A stretch of 64,000 nucleotides of DNA from Pleurocapsa sp. CCALA 161 (GTDB lineage Bacteria; Cyanobacteriota; Cyanobacteriia; Cyanobacteriales; Xenococcaceae), in the NCBI RefSeq assembly GCF_003003995.1, contig NZ_PVWF01000010.1:1-64000 (forward strand). Reading direction: 5' to 3'. Below are positions 54,669 to 63,741 of this stretch, piece after piece. Numbering within the stretch: position 1 is the first letter of the stretch; the number at the start of each line of letters is the position of its first letter. Under the pieces are notes generated by a model. It worked only from the letters and a program-made list of their open reading frames with translations. It made no database searches and had not been told where the DNA came from. The translations under genes were made by a program, and so were the position numbers.

Positions 54669-56300
54669 TTGGTCAATGTGTTGAATCAATATAGGTTTTG
54701 CCTGGCTGCTAGCATTATTACGGGTATATTGTTTAGCCTGTCGGGGTTTGGGCTATCTCTACATGACTATACAATTCAAGATGATGCCAGACAGCACGTT
54801 TTTTGGCTACAGCGATTAAACGATCCCGAATTATTCCGTGATGACTTAATTGCTGATTATTTTAGTTCAGTTGCTCCTGCTGGATATAAATTTATTTATT
54901 GGCTAGCAAACCGATTGGGAGTTGAGCCATTAATCTTTAATAAGATCCTGCCTTTATTGTTGGGAATTGGCACGAGTATCTATCTTTTTCTGGTTACTCT
55001 AGAAATCTTTCCTGTGCCTTGGGCAGGTTTCTTTGCCAGTTTATTATTAAATCAAAATCTTTGGTTATTAGACGATCTGGTTTCGGGAACTCCTAGATCT
55101 TTTTTCTATATCTTGTTTTTAGGGTTTATTTACCATCTTTTACGTCAACAACTCTTACCCTGCATCTTGCTAATTGTATTGCAAGGACTATTCTATCCTC
55201 AAGCCGTCTTAATCTCGACAGGTATTCTGTGCCTCAACTTAATTACTCAAAAACAGGGTAGATATTTATATCTAACAGGATTAATTGCTGCTGTCTTTAC
55301 CGTCAGTATCTATAAACTTCAGACTGCTGAATTTAGCGAAGTAATCACTTTAGCCACAGCTAAACAGCTTCCCGAATTTTATTCCGCAGGCAGAAGCGCG
55401 TTTTTTAGCGATAACCCCTGGTATTTTTGGCTGGTGGGTAAACAGAGTGGTTTCTTTCCTTTTGAATGGCAATACTTTTTGATGTGTTCTTTTGGTCTAT
55501 TGCTGCCATTTATTGAGAAATTACCGCATATATTTCCTTTAGTAGGTACAATTAAGAGTAAATTAATTATAATTTGGCAAATAGTGCTTAATTCTTTTAT
55601 TTGGTATGCCTTATCTCATTTAATGTTATTTCAACTCCATCTTCCTAGTCGTTATTCACAACACACCAATCGAATAGCGATCGCTGTACTTTCAGGCATT
55701 ACTCTGACGATCTTAATACACAAGCTAATACAGCAAATTGCGCCGCATTCGCCGACTCGCCAGTTAATTATTATGGGGATCGCAATTAGCGCCTTGCTCT
55801 ATCCCACCTACGCTGTTCAAGCCTATCCCTATCGATTAGGATATGTTACGGCAAAAACACCAGAACTCTATCAATTTCTGCGACAGCAACCGAAAAATAT
55901 TGCGATCGCTACTCTGGGAGAGTCAGGAGATTTTATTCCCAGCTTTGCTCAACGTAGCGTGTTAACCGCCAGAGAATACAGTATTCCTTATCATTGGGAT
56001 TACTACAAACAAATTCGCCAGCGTACCCAGGACTTAATTCAGGCTCAATATAGTCCAAATCCAGCAGATTTTCGACAGTTTATCCAACAGTATCAAGTAG
56101 ACTTTTGGCTCATAGATCGTCCAGCTTTTAGTGCCGAATATCTCCAGCAGAACGACTGGCTCAATCAATTCCAGCCTGAAATACAGCAAGCGATCGCCAA
56201 TCTAGAAGATTCAGCGATCGCCAAAAAAATCGACCAGTGTAGTATTTTTCAAACCCCCACTCTTAATGTGCTAACTAGCAAATGCTTGCTTGAAAACTAG
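54669..56300 (+). CDS. Polytopic membrane protein, GT-C-like
   Basis: A 543-aa protein with about ten hydrophobic helices in the first 400 residues and a soluble C-terminal domain of about 150 residues. After the first helix a loop carries QDDARQHVFW with an acidic pair, the position of the catalytic carboxylates in GT-C polyprenyl-phosphate-dependent glycosyltransferases, so such an activity is a reasonable guess but no family is certain. There is no ATG start: TTG 54669 or GTG 54678 must be used. Probably follows the DUF1995 gene in a transcript. Confidence 0.65.
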   Translation: MVNVLNQYRFCLAASIITGILFSLSGFGLSLHDYTIQDDARQHVFWLQRLNDPELFRDDLIADYFSSVAPAGYKFIYWLANRLGVEPLIFNKILPLLLGIGTSIYLFLVTLEIFPVPWAGFFASLLLNQNLWLLDDLVSGTPRSFFYILFLGFIYHLLRQQLLPCILLIVLQGLFYPQAVLISTGILCLNLITQKQGRYLYLTGLIAAVFTVSIYKLQTAEFSEVITLATAKQLPEFYSAGRSAFFSDNPWYFWLVGKQSGFFPFEWQYFLMCSFGLLLPFIEKLPHIFPLVGTIKSKLIIIWQIVLNSFIWYALSHLMLFQLHLPSRYSQHTNRIAIAVLSGITLTILIHKLIQQIAPHSPTRQLIIMGIAISALLYPTYAVQAYPYRLGYVTAKTPELYQFLRQQPKNIAIATLGESGDFIPSFAQRSVLTAREYSIPYHWDYYKQIRQRTQDLIQAQYSPNPADFRQFIQQYQVDFWLIDRPAFSAEYLQQNDWLNQFQPEIQQAIANLEDSAIAKKIDQCSIFQTPTLNVLTSKCLLEN

Positions 56301-56387
56301 ACGTTGCTCAGTGCTTGGTAACGACGAAAAGCTTATATCCCTCTTTTGTGACTCTGCGAGATTAAAGCTTAAAGCTTTGTTGGTAGA

Positions 56388-56771
56388 TCAACTCATTTGA
56401 ACATCTAAATCTGGACGTAAAATTTGTGCTTGGCGGAGATAACGATGGACAATTGCTGATTGGTCAACAGAAGTATTGATCTGAATGAGGATTCTAATGC
56501 AGCGTTTAAGACTCCCTTTAACATTCATTTGTTGCACATCGATTAGTGGCACATGATCCCAACCAGGACGTTTTCTAGCAGCAGCAGCAGGGAAGATGGC
56601 ATCAAGATCGTCTGTGACAGTAAAAAAAGCGCAAACTATATCTTCTGGTCGAAACAAGTTATGAGCTTCAAGTTCAGCGATTAACTCATGGACTGCATCA
56701 CTCATAGCAGCCTCTGTATTTTCAGTTACAGTTGTTGCTCCACGAACTCCTCTTACTTGCCATTCAACCAT
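56388..56771 (-). CDS. aroH: Chorismate mutase, AroH class
   Basis: A 127-aa monofunctional AroH-type chorismate mutase, which converts chorismate to prephenate in Phe/Tyr synthesis. Family features: VRGVRGATTVTENT at the N-terminus (active-site Arg), IVCAFFTVTDDLDAIFPA, and VPLIDVQQMNVKGSLKRCIRILI, which supplies the second Arg and trimer contacts. A purine-rich stretch (GGGGAGAAG) precedes ATG 56771. Single gene. Confidence 0.96.
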   Translation of the reverse strand: MVEWQVRGVRGATTVTENTEAAMSDAVHELIAELEAHNLFRPEDIVCAFFTVTDDLDAIFPAAAARKRPGWDHVPLIDVQQMNVKGSLKRCIRILIQINTSVDQSAIVHRYLRQAQILRPDLDVQMS

Positions 56772-56948
56772 TTTCTTCTCCCCTTAAGTTGGTTTTTCTG
56801 TCGATTCAGCACAATTATTAAAGCAAACCCTATCCTACAGATATAAAGGTATTTCATCTACTCAAAAAATACTATAAAGCCACCGCAGCTTTAAAACCTC
56901 CTCGTTCACAAAGAAATAAACAGAAATTCTTTCCTTAGAAGAGGTAAC

Positions 56949-57137
56949 TGTTCATTGTTCACTGTTCACTGCTCACTGTTCACTGCTCACTGTTCACTGC
57001 TCACTGCTCACTGTTCACTGCTCACTGCTCACTGTTCACTGCTCACTGTTCACTGCTCACTGTTCACTGCTCACTGTTCACTGCTCACTGCTCACTGCTC
57101 ACTGTTCACTGCTCACTGTTCACTGCTCATTGTTCAT
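56949..57137. repeat. Heptamer array, 27 units of TGTTCAC/TGCTCAC
   Basis: Exactly 27 tandem 7-bp units (189 bp) mixing TGTTCAC and TGCTCAC, with TGTTCAT-type units at the edges. The apparent 62-codon frame over it is a translation of the repeat, not a gene. The last units overlap the 3' end of the FAD oxidase gene and supply its stop codon. Confidence 0.97.
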
Positions 57138-58487
57138 TGTTGAATAATAGCCTCGCATCTTACCAGGATTTAATAAGCCGTTTGGATCTACCTGTTGCTT
57201 AAAAGCTACTTTTTGCGGATCGATTTGTTTGTTCCCACCGTCTTCAATAGTATAAACATGAGGGTTAGCAATAAATGCACCTTGAGATTCATGTTCAGCA
57301 ATAATTTCCTTCAGTCTTGCTTCAGTACTGTAGCGGATTAATTGTAATCCCGCAGGTATAGCTTTATCTCCTGCACGCAAAAATTCTAGGTGAATCATAA
57401 TTTCATCTCCACCTTCCTCTTGTTGATATTGCTGATACAGTTTTTCTAGCCTTTCCAGGGTGAAATAAAAAGTTTGTAGATAGGTTAAATTGCGATCGCA
57501 GCTACGAGCATGAAGAGTTGTATGATTCCAGGTGAATTCTAGAAGGCTATTCCCTTTGATAGCTGAACCTGGCTGACTATAGGTTATTTCTCCCTGGTAC
57601 TCTTTGACTAAATCCTCAAAGGCAGCAAAATCATATGCTGAAATCATTAATAGAGCGCCATGCTTTCCTTCTGGTATATAGCTTTGCAGTGCCGTAAAGT
57701 AGCGTGGAATAGGATCGGCATGAATACTTACCAGCTTTTTAACAATACCGTTGCTGTCACTAAGAGCCTGTCCAAACTTGGCAGCAGTCATAAAATCAGC
57801 GAAAATTACGATCGCCTCTTGCCAAGGATAAGCAGGTGCAAGAGGAATTGCTAATTCTGTAATAATGCCTGTTGTACCATAAGCATGAAGTACATTTTGC
57901 ACTTCATCTCCTTGTAATTCAATCACTCTAGGTTGCTCTTCCATAGTTACCAAGCGTACCCGCTGGAGATTGCCGTGATCGCTAATTTGTCCATAATTGA
58001 TCGAACCCATCCCCACGCTGCCACCCCCAATAAAGCCACCAATGCTAGCGCTACGATAGGTAGAAGGAGCCATCCGCAACTCCCAGCCAATTTTTCGAGC
58101 TTGTTTATCAAAAGCTGCCATTTTAACTCCTGGCTGCACACAGGCGATACCTGGCTTGAGGCTCATAATCTGATTCATTTTGGTAGTATCAAGAATTATT
58201 CCTCCCTGCAAGGGAATACATTGACCATAATTTCCTGTTCCCGCACCTCTGACCGTTAAAGGAATCCTGTTTTGCACACATACTTGGGCAATTTGTAGTA
58301 CTTCATCTTCTGTAGTCGGAAATACGACTAGATCTCCGCGTTTATCTGCTAATTGCTCTTGAAGAATTGGGCTGAAGTGATAATAGTCTAAAGATAATTT
58401 AGTTAATCCCTCGCGATCGCTGGTTGTCTCAATTCCCTGTAGTTTTTCGGCGATCGCCTGATAATCGATATTTGTATTTAGCTTCAT
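57120..58487 (-). CDS. FAD-binding oxidase (GlcD/FAD_binding_4 family)
   Basis: A 455-aa flavoprotein of the vanillyl-alcohol-oxidase fold: the PP-loop motif PLTVRGAGTGNYGQCIP (near residue 78), GGFIGGGSVGMGSINYG (near 150), and a C-terminal cap domain ending in GLLNPGKMRGYY. It is related to glycolate oxidase subunit GlcD and lactate or alkyl-lipid oxidases, but lacks Fe-S partners nearby, so the substrate is unknown. The last residues (MNNEQ) and the TGA stop are encoded by the heptamer array. Confidence 0.9.
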   Translation of the reverse strand: MKLNTNIDYQAIAEKLQGIETTSDREGLTKLSLDYYHFSPILQEQLADKRGDLVVFPTTEDEVLQIAQVCVQNRIPLTVRGAGTGNYGQCIPLQGGIILDTTKMNQIMSLKPGIACVQPGVKMAAFDKQARKIGWELRMAPSTYRSASIGGFIGGGSVGMGSINYGQISDHGNLQRVRLVTMEEQPRVIELQGDEVQNVLHAYGTTGIITELAIPLAPAYPWQEAIVIFADFMTAAKFGQALSDSNGIVKKLVSIHADPIPRYFTALQSYIPEGKHGALLMISAYDFAAFEDLVKEYQGEITYSQPGSAIKGNSLLEFTWNHTTLHARSCDRNLTYLQTFYFTLERLEKLYQQYQQEEGGDEIMIHLEFLRAGDKAIPAGLQLIRYSTEARLKEIIAEHESQGAFIANPHVYTIEDGGNKQIDPQKVAFKQQVDPNGLLNPGKMRGYYSTMNNEQ

Positions 58488-58578
58488 TAATTTAACTTTA
58501 TATTTGAGTTTATTGTGGCGTAAACTCTTTCATCAAGCAAGATTGAGAGAATTGAATTTCAGATAGCCAACGTAAATA

Positions 58579-58650
58579 ATACTAAATCCGTTTCATCATC
58601 AAATTTTTACGCAGAAATTAAACATTACCTTCGCCAAGGGGATTTAGTAT
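58579..58650. repeat. 72-bp element with 11-bp terminal inverted repeats
   Basis: ATACTAAATCC (58579-58589) and GGATTTAGTAT (58640-58650) are perfect inverted repeats flanking an AT-rich centre. The left end continues CCGTTTC like the elements at 74-123 and 6140-6188, so this may be a small non-autonomous (MITE-like) member of that family. The rest of the 58488-58809 gap holds nothing else I can support. Confidence 0.65.
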
Positions 58651-58809
58651 AGTAGGCGATCGCCTACAGCCTCGCTCTCTAAATACAAGCCCTGTTCAAT
58701 AGACCATCTAGCTTAATTTATCGAAATGTTTTGCTAGCGTCTTATATCCTGATTGTGAAAGAATAAAAATAATCTAGACCTCTTGCATGAATCATATCCG
58801 AAATCGACC

Positions 58810-59136
58810 ATGACGACATACTATTACGTTGCTGCTAGCCAAAAGTTTTTATTGGAAGAAGAACCTTTTGAAGAGGTAATAGAAGAAAGAATTCGTAACT
58901 ATAAAGAGAGAAACCAGGAGATTGATTTCTGGTTTATTAAGCAGCCAGCTTTTCTTGAAGCACCTGAAATGGCAGATCTAAAACCGAAAATTCCTCAACC
59001 TTCCGCAGCAGTTGTGACCACTAATAAGCAGTTGGCTACTTGGTTGAAGTTAAGATTAGAATACGTTTTGTCAGGAGAGTTTGAAGCGCCTTCTGAAAGT
59101 ATTCCTGAGCCATTAGCCAGCTTGGAAATAGCTTAA
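58810..59136 (+). CDS. ycf54: Ycf54, cyclase-complex assembly protein
   Basis: Ycf54 is needed for assembly and activity of the Mg-protoporphyrin monomethyl-ester oxidative cyclase (AcsF) in chlorophyll synthesis. From ATG 58810 the product is 108 aa and begins TTYYYVAASQKFLLEEEPFE; EIDFWFIKQPAFLEAPEMAD, AAVVTTNKQLATWLKLRLEY and VLSGEFEAPSESIPEPL complete the family pattern. An upstream in-frame ATG at 58783 would add nine residues that look non-conserved. acsF itself lies 3.1 kb downstream. Confidence 0.96.
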   Translation: MTTYYYVAASQKFLLEEEPFEEVIEERIRNYKERNQEIDFWFIKQPAFLEAPEMADLKPKIPQPSAAVVTTNKQLATWLKLRLEYVLSGEFEAPSESIPEPLASLEIA

Positions 59137-59155
59137 ATTATTGGGCTTTGCTCGT

Positions 59156-60019
59156 TTATCTTTTAAAAAGTCCTTGAGGACGGACTAGAAGAATGACGAT
59201 CATAATTGCCAAGGCGACTCCTAGCTTATATTCCGAACCCAACAACGGAACGCTTAACTCTTGGGCAATACCGATAATAAATGCTCCAGCGATCGCACCA
59301 TAGACATTCCCAATTCCCCCTAAAATTACCGCAGCAAACATAGGTAAAATCAGAAACCAGCCCATATTAGGGCGTACTACCGCAATTAAACCATACATGC
59401 CTCCAGCAAAGGCGGTTAATGTTCCTGTAATTATCCAAGTCCATAAAACAATGCGATCGACATCGATTCCTGAAACTCTCGCCAGTTCAATATTGTCGGC
59501 TACGGCGCGCATCGCTTTGCCAATCTTAGTATTTTGCAAAATTAGATGAAGAACAACGATGGCGGCGATCGCTAATCCCACGACAATCACTCGATAGTAG
59601 GCAATTCGGAGATCCCCAAATTCCAAAGCACGGACTACAGGTAATAAATATTGCTGATTACTACCGCCGTAAAATAGCAAAATTCCGTTGCGCAAAAATA
59701 AAGCTAGTCCAATAGAAATAATAATTAGAGTAGTATCGCTTGCACGGCGATCGCGCATGGGTTTCCAGAGCAAATATTCGGCAATTAACATGGCAACAAT
59801 TGTTCCTGCTGCACCAATAAACATAGATAGCCAAATATTCACCTCGGTATCATTGACCAACCAAGTTAGATAAGCTCCCAAGGTCATAAAGTCACCGTGA
59901 GCGAAATTAGAAAGCTTGAGAATACCGTAGGTGAGAGTTAAACCAATAGCAGCTAAGGCAAGAATACTACCGATGGCGATGCCGTTAATGAGAAGCTGGA
60001 GATCGAGGAAGTCAGACAT
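59156..60019 (-). CDS. Branched-chain/neutral amino-acid ABC permease, LivH/NatC type
   Basis: A 287-aa, roughly eight-helix permease of the LivH family with LTYGILKLSNFAHGDFMTLG near the N-terminus, the AMRAVADNIELARVSGIDVD cytoplasmic loop that meets the ATPase, and GGIGNVYGAIAGAFIIG. In cyanobacteria the Nat system has such a subunit (NatD/NatC). No binding protein, second permease or ATPase is adjacent, typical of dispersed nat genes. Confidence 0.93.
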   Translation of the reverse strand: MSDFLDLQLLINGIAIGSILALAAIGLTLTYGILKLSNFAHGDFMTLGAYLTWLVNDTEVNIWLSMFIGAAGTIVAMLIAEYLLWKPMRDRRASDTTLIIISIGLALFLRNGILLFYGGSNQQYLLPVVRALEFGDLRIAYYRVIVVGLAIAAIVVLHLILQNTKIGKAMRAVADNIELARVSGIDVDRIVLWTWIITGTLTAFAGGMYGLIAVVRPNMGWFLILPMFAAVILGGIGNVYGAIAGAFIIGIAQELSVPLLGSEYKLGVALAIMIVILLVRPQGLFKR

Positions 60020-60105
60020 TGAGCTTGTTGAGATGAGTAATCGCTAAAACAGCATTTAAATTAGTTTGATGTTACGGTCAAACAATTAACCAGCAATTTT
60101 CTCTC

Positions 60106-60471
60106 TTATTCACAGTTTTGATGCTTTTCATAATGTACGCATTCATCACAAGGTCCTTCGGGATTGATAGCACAGCGGATATAGGGTGAATGAGCATTAT
60201 TAATACAGGTAGTGTCGCCAATGAAATATTTGGTTACTGGTCTACGGCGATCTGGCAAAGAATACGAATCACTACTGTAGCTATAAGAATCGAAATTTCG
60301 TCGATCTCGATAGCTATAGTGATAAACGTTTAAGTTTTGAGCGCGTCTTAACCTTGCTTGCCACCGTTTCTTAGCTTTTTGAAAGATGATCAAATAGACT
60401 AAGGACGGTAGCACACTTAATACAAGGATAAGAGCTAGCTTGATCACAAAATCGGCAGAAATATTAGCCAT
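60106..60471 (-). CDS. DUF6464 family protein
   Basis: A 121-aa protein with one N-terminal transmembrane helix (about residues 7-28), a basic segment (KKRWQARLRRAQNL), a Tyr/Ser-rich linker (YSYSSDSYSLPDRRR) and a conserved cysteine-rich end: FIGDTTCINNAHSPYIRCAI, then EGPCDECVHYE and a final Cys. The C-x-C and C-x2-C pattern with histidine suggests metal binding. Cyanobacterial DUF6464; function unknown. Confidence 0.85.
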   Translation of the reverse strand: MANISADFVIKLALILVLSVLPSLVYLIIFQKAKKRWQARLRRAQNLNVYHYSYRDRRNFDSYSYSSDSYSLPDRRRPVTKYFIGDTTCINNAHSPYIRCAINPEGPCDECVHYEKHQNCE

Positions 60472-60632
60472 ATTGAGCTAGATAAATATTGTGGAGGGCT
60501 AGTTTGATAACTTCAAAAACCCATTATCCCTGCTTAACCACATCTAGCTCAACTAATTAGAGGATAATTTTATATTTCCTCATCTCAATTTTGATTTGTA
60601 TTTTAAATTGTCTGACATGGTGATCATAAGAA

Positions 60633-61013
60633 CTAGCCTCCCCTAGCTGAAATTGTCTTGAGTGATGCTGGAATGAAACCGCGTTGAAGTTCTTGGACTT
60701 TAATTTGTCTTGCTTTCAACGCGCTTTGTAAAACCTTCGCTGCTATTTCTGGCTGACCTGCGCCACAAAAGAATAAGTCTGCAGCAAAATAACCATGCTC
60801 TGGCCAGGTATGGATTGCAATATGGGACTCTGCCAAAGTAGCCGTGGCGGTAACACCATGAGGACTGAATTGATGAACGCACATGTCAATCAAAGTTGCT
60901 TTCCCCATAGTAATCGCTTCAATCAATGCTTCACGTATCGCTTCGGGATCGTTGAGTAATTCAGCCGGTGCTTGCCAAGCGTCTATGACCAGATGAGTCC
61001 CCATTTGTTCCAT
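60633..61013 (-). CDS. speD: S-adenosylmethionine decarboxylase proenzyme
   Basis: SpeD makes decarboxylated SAM, the aminopropyl donor for spermidine. The 126-aa class 1b proenzyme (ATG 61013; a TTG at 61031 is less likely) autocleaves at the E-S bond in LAESHIAIHTWPEHG, turning the serine into the pyruvoyl cofactor. MGTHLVIDAWQAP at the start and the cysteine in LFFCGAG complete the active site. Spermidine synthase is not adjacent. Confidence 0.96.
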   Translation of the reverse strand: MEQMGTHLVIDAWQAPAELLNDPEAIREALIEAITMGKATLIDMCVHQFSPHGVTATATLAESHIAIHTWPEHGYFAADLFFCGAGQPEIAAKVLQSALKARQIKVQELQRGFIPASLKTISARGG

Positions 61014-61031
61014 TCTTTTAACCTTTATCAA

Positions 61032-61420
61032 TTACTTTACGTACTTAAATGAACTGCTTGCAATGAAAATCTTGCCAGATTTATTATGCTAGATATTTGG
61101 AGGGAATGTCCTGTTTTTGATAAAATTGTGCAACTCAATTGGCATCAATATTCGATGTATCTTGACTCTTTCTTGAGATAGGCGTATTGATGACAGTTCA
61201 CAAAACGACCCAAAACCCGATCAGCAATGCTTTTAAATGCTTTTAGCTAAATGCGATCGCCACTCCCATCTTAAATATTAAGATAACATTAAGAGAATTA
61301 TTACATTAAACATTAATTAAGAAGTATTGATTATTGCCGATATTTTGTTTAGGGCGAAAAGCCGTTAAACTGGTGCTAAATATTCAATATTTAACCTGCT
61401 AGCAAATAATAAAATAAATT
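61032..61420. other. Divergent intergenic region between speD and plsY
   Basis: 389 bp containing both promoters. AT-rich toward plsY, with one HIP1-like site near 61253; no ORF, hairpin with T-run or repeat seen. Confidence 0.5.
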
Positions 61421-62056
61421 ATGATTTCTAGTCTTGCCATTAGCACCCTGCTGATTTTGCTCGCTTATCTATTGGGATCAATTCCCACAGGATATATGAT
61501 AGGTCGCTATGCTCAAGGAATTGATATTCGTGAACATGGTTCAGGGTCTACAGGGGCAACTAATGTGTTGCGTACTCTGGGCAAACCTGCTGCGAGCATT
61601 GTCTTGGCAGTTGATCTGCTTAAAGGCTCTCTAGCACTAGCTTTAACTAATTTGGCTTACGCTTATTTACCCGATTTGCTTCCTGCTAGCTGGCACTCTT
61701 GGATAATCACGGGAGCAGCATTAGGGGCAATTATTGGACATAGCAAGTCTATTTGGCTCAACTTTACGGGGGGAAAATCCGTGGCGACAACCCTAGGGGT
61801 ATTGCTGGTAATGAATCCTCTGGTGGCGTTGGGAACTTTAGCTAGTTTTGGCGTAATTCTAGGCATTTCTCGCATTGTTTCTCTTAGTTCTATTGGTGGT
61901 GCGATCGCCGTTAATATTTTGATGTTATGGTTAAATCAGCCTACTGCTTTTTCTGTTTTTGCAGCGATCGCCGGAGTTTATGTGATTGTGCGTCACAAAA
62001 GTAATATTCAGCGTTTAATCGCTGGTAATGAGCCTAAAATCGGTCAGGCGTTATAG
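61421..62056 (+). CDS. plsY: Glycerol-3-phosphate acyltransferase PlsY
   Basis: PlsY transfers the acyl group of acyl-phosphate to glycerol-3-phosphate, the first step of phospholipid and glycolipid synthesis. The 211-aa membrane protein has seven hydrophobic segments and the three catalytic loops: REHGSGSTGATNVLR (loop 1, near residue 36), IGHSKSIWLNFTGGKSVATTLG (loop 2 in overlapping parts) and a C-terminal VIVRHKSNIQRLIAGNEPK (loop 3). Intact length. Confidence 0.96.
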   Translation: MISSLAISTLLILLAYLLGSIPTGYMIGRYAQGIDIREHGSGSTGATNVLRTLGKPAASIVLAVDLLKGSLALALTNLAYAYLPDLLPASWHSWIITGAALGAIIGHSKSIWLNFTGGKSVATTLGVLLVMNPLVALGTLASFGVILGISRIVSLSSIGGAIAVNILMLWLNQPTAFSVFAAIAGVYVIVRHKSNIQRLIAGNEPKIGQAL

Positions 62057-62199
62057 CGGTATAAAGAAAGTAGTAGTAAACATTCGTTAACAAAATGTTG
62101 AAAGACTTTCCAACTATTAGAGAATAATTACCTAGTAACCTCTGATGATGGCAATTAGGGTCACAGATTACTTTAATAGCAAAAAGTTAATTATTAACA

Positions 62200-63276
62200 A
62201 TGGTAGACAGCCTTAAAAAACAGCAGTTTGAGGAAGTACGCCCTGGAGTTAAATCTCCTGCGGAAGAAACTATTCTCACCCCTCGCTTTTATACAACCGA
62301 TTTTGAAGAGATGGCCAACATGGACATCTCTCTCAACGAAGACGAACTACAAGCAATTTTAGAAGAGTTTCGCGTTGACTATAACCGCCATCATTTTGTC
62401 AGAGATGAGCAGTTCCAAAAGTCTTGGGATAACATTAGTGGCGAAACTCGTAAAGTATTTATCGAATTTTTAGAGCGTTCCTGTACTGCTGAATTTTCAG
62501 GATTTTTGCTCTATAAGGAATTGGGCAGACGTTTAAAAGATAGAAGCCCGGTCTTAGCAGAAATCTTTACGCTGATGGCAAGAGATGAAGCTCGTCATGC
62601 AGGTTTTTTGAACAAAGCATTGTCTGACTTCAATCTTTCCCTTGATTTAGGATTTTTGACCAAAAGCCGTAAATATACTTTCTTCAAGCCCAAGTTCATT
62701 TTTTACGCGACCTACCTTTCTGAGAAAATTGGTTACTGGCGTTACATTACCATTTTCCGTCACCTTCAACAGCACCCAGAAAACGAAATTTATCCGATCT
62801 TCAGCTTTTTTGAAAACTGGTGTCAAGATGAAAATCGTCATGGTGACTTTTTCGATGCGATCATGAAGTCTCAGCCTCAGTTTTTGAATGATCTTAAAGC
62901 AAGATTATGGAGTCGTTTTTTCTTGCTGTCGGTGTTTGCCACAATGTACCTCAATGACGTACAGCGCTATCACTTCTATGCATCTTTAGGCTTAGATGCT
63001 CGTGAGTACGACAAGCACGTAATTAAACAAACCAACGCCACTGCTGGTCGGGTATTTCCTGTAGTGTTGGATGTAGAGCATCCTGATTTTTATCGACGTT
63101 TAGAAAAGTGTGTTGCCAATAACGAAAAACTCACGGCGATCGCTAGCTCTAATGCTCCTGCACCTCTTAAACTAGTGCGTAAATTACCTTACTATGTTTC
63201 CAATGGTGTAGAACTAATCAAAATGTACTTGATTAAGCCAATTCGTGTAGATCAACTAGCTGATACGGTTCGTTAA
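62200..63276 (+). CDS. acsF: Mg-protoporphyrin IX monomethyl ester oxidative cyclase
   Basis: AcsF (ChlE/CycI) forms the fifth ring of chlorophyll, using O2 and a di-iron centre. The 358-aa protein has the ferritin-like iron-ligand helices: [32 protein letters not shown] (E-x2-H) and [13 protein letters not shown] (E-x2-H). Flanking conserved stretches include DEQFQKSW and [18 protein letters not shown]. It partners with Ycf54, encoded 3.1 kb upstream. A terminator follows at 63321. Whether this is the aerobic (CycI-type) or low-oxygen paralogue cannot be decided. Confidence 0.97.
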   Translation: MVDSLKKQQFEEVRPGVKSPAEETILTPRFYTTDFEEMANMDISLNEDELQAILEEFRVDYNRHHFVRDEQFQKSWDNISGETRKVFIEFLERSCTAEFSGFLLYKELGRRLKDRSPVLAEIFTLMARDEARHAGFLNKALSDFNLSLDLGFLTKSRKYTFFKPKFIFYATYLSEKIGYWRYITIFRHLQQHPENEIYPIFSFFENWCQDENRHGDFFDAIMKSQPQFLNDLKARLWSRFFLLSVFATMYLNDVQRYHFYASLGLDAREYDKHVIKQTNATAGRVFPVVLDVEHPDFYRRLEKCVANNEKLTAIASSNAPAPLKLVRKLPYYVSNGVELIKMYLIKPIRVDQLADTVR

Positions 63277-63320
63277 AGTCTTTTTTCTAATTATTGTTTA
63301 ATTTTGAAGTTTATTTTTCA

Positions 63321-63346
63321 GCCCTGTTGTCAAACAGGGCTTTTTT
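63321..63346 (+). terminator. Rho-independent terminator of acsF
   Basis: GCCCTGTT (63321-63328) pairs with AACAGGGC (63333-63340) across a 4-nt loop, followed by six Ts. Confidence 0.95.
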
Positions 63347-63499
63347 CGCTCAAACTGTCAAACTATTCAGTAGCGTGCAGGTATTGTTTTGGTATTATTT
63401 ACTACACTACTGCCTGAATACTTCCCTAACTAGCTAAAATATCCAGACTCTGGATGACTACAAAATATATAAAGTTAGTTTTATGCAGTTTATAGCTAT

Positions 63500-63727
63500 T
63501 TACTGCGGAGTTTTTTGCAATTCTGGTCTTTCTTCGGCAAGAATCGCCCCTTCAACGGGACATACTTGTAAACAGATGCCACAGTCAATGCAGGTGGCGA
63601 AATCAATCCAGTACCATTCTGTGCCTTTAATATTTTTGCCAGGGCCATCGTGAATACAAGCGACAGGACAAGCATCAACGCAATCGGCTACTCCTTCGCA
63701 GATGTTGGTAACAATAGAATGAGGCAA
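63500..63727 (-). CDS. Bacterial-type ferredoxin with two Fe-S clusters
   Basis: About 75 aa. Cysteine patterns are CEGVADCVDACPVACI and CIDCGICLQVCPVEGA, giving one normal [4Fe-4S] site and one with wider spacing, as in 7Fe/8Fe ferredoxins of the Fdx family. The start is taken as TTG 63727 (giving MPHSIVTNIC..., the usual family start), with AAGGAG at 63738-63743 8-10 nt upstream; the longer frame from TTG 63745 is less likely. It is an electron carrier of unassigned partners, and follows the LD-carboxypeptidase gene by 14 bp. Confidence 0.88.
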   Translation of the reverse strand: MPHSIVTNICEGVADCVDACPVACIHDGPGKNIKGTEWYWIDFATCIDCGICLQVCPVEGAILAEERPELQKTPQ

Positions 63728-63741
63728 AGCTAGATTCTCCT

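Noticed and set aside
56955-57143. 62-codon open frame with a 7-residue periodic translation
   Set aside because: It is the translation of the tandem heptamer array; the composition and perfect period show no selection on a protein.
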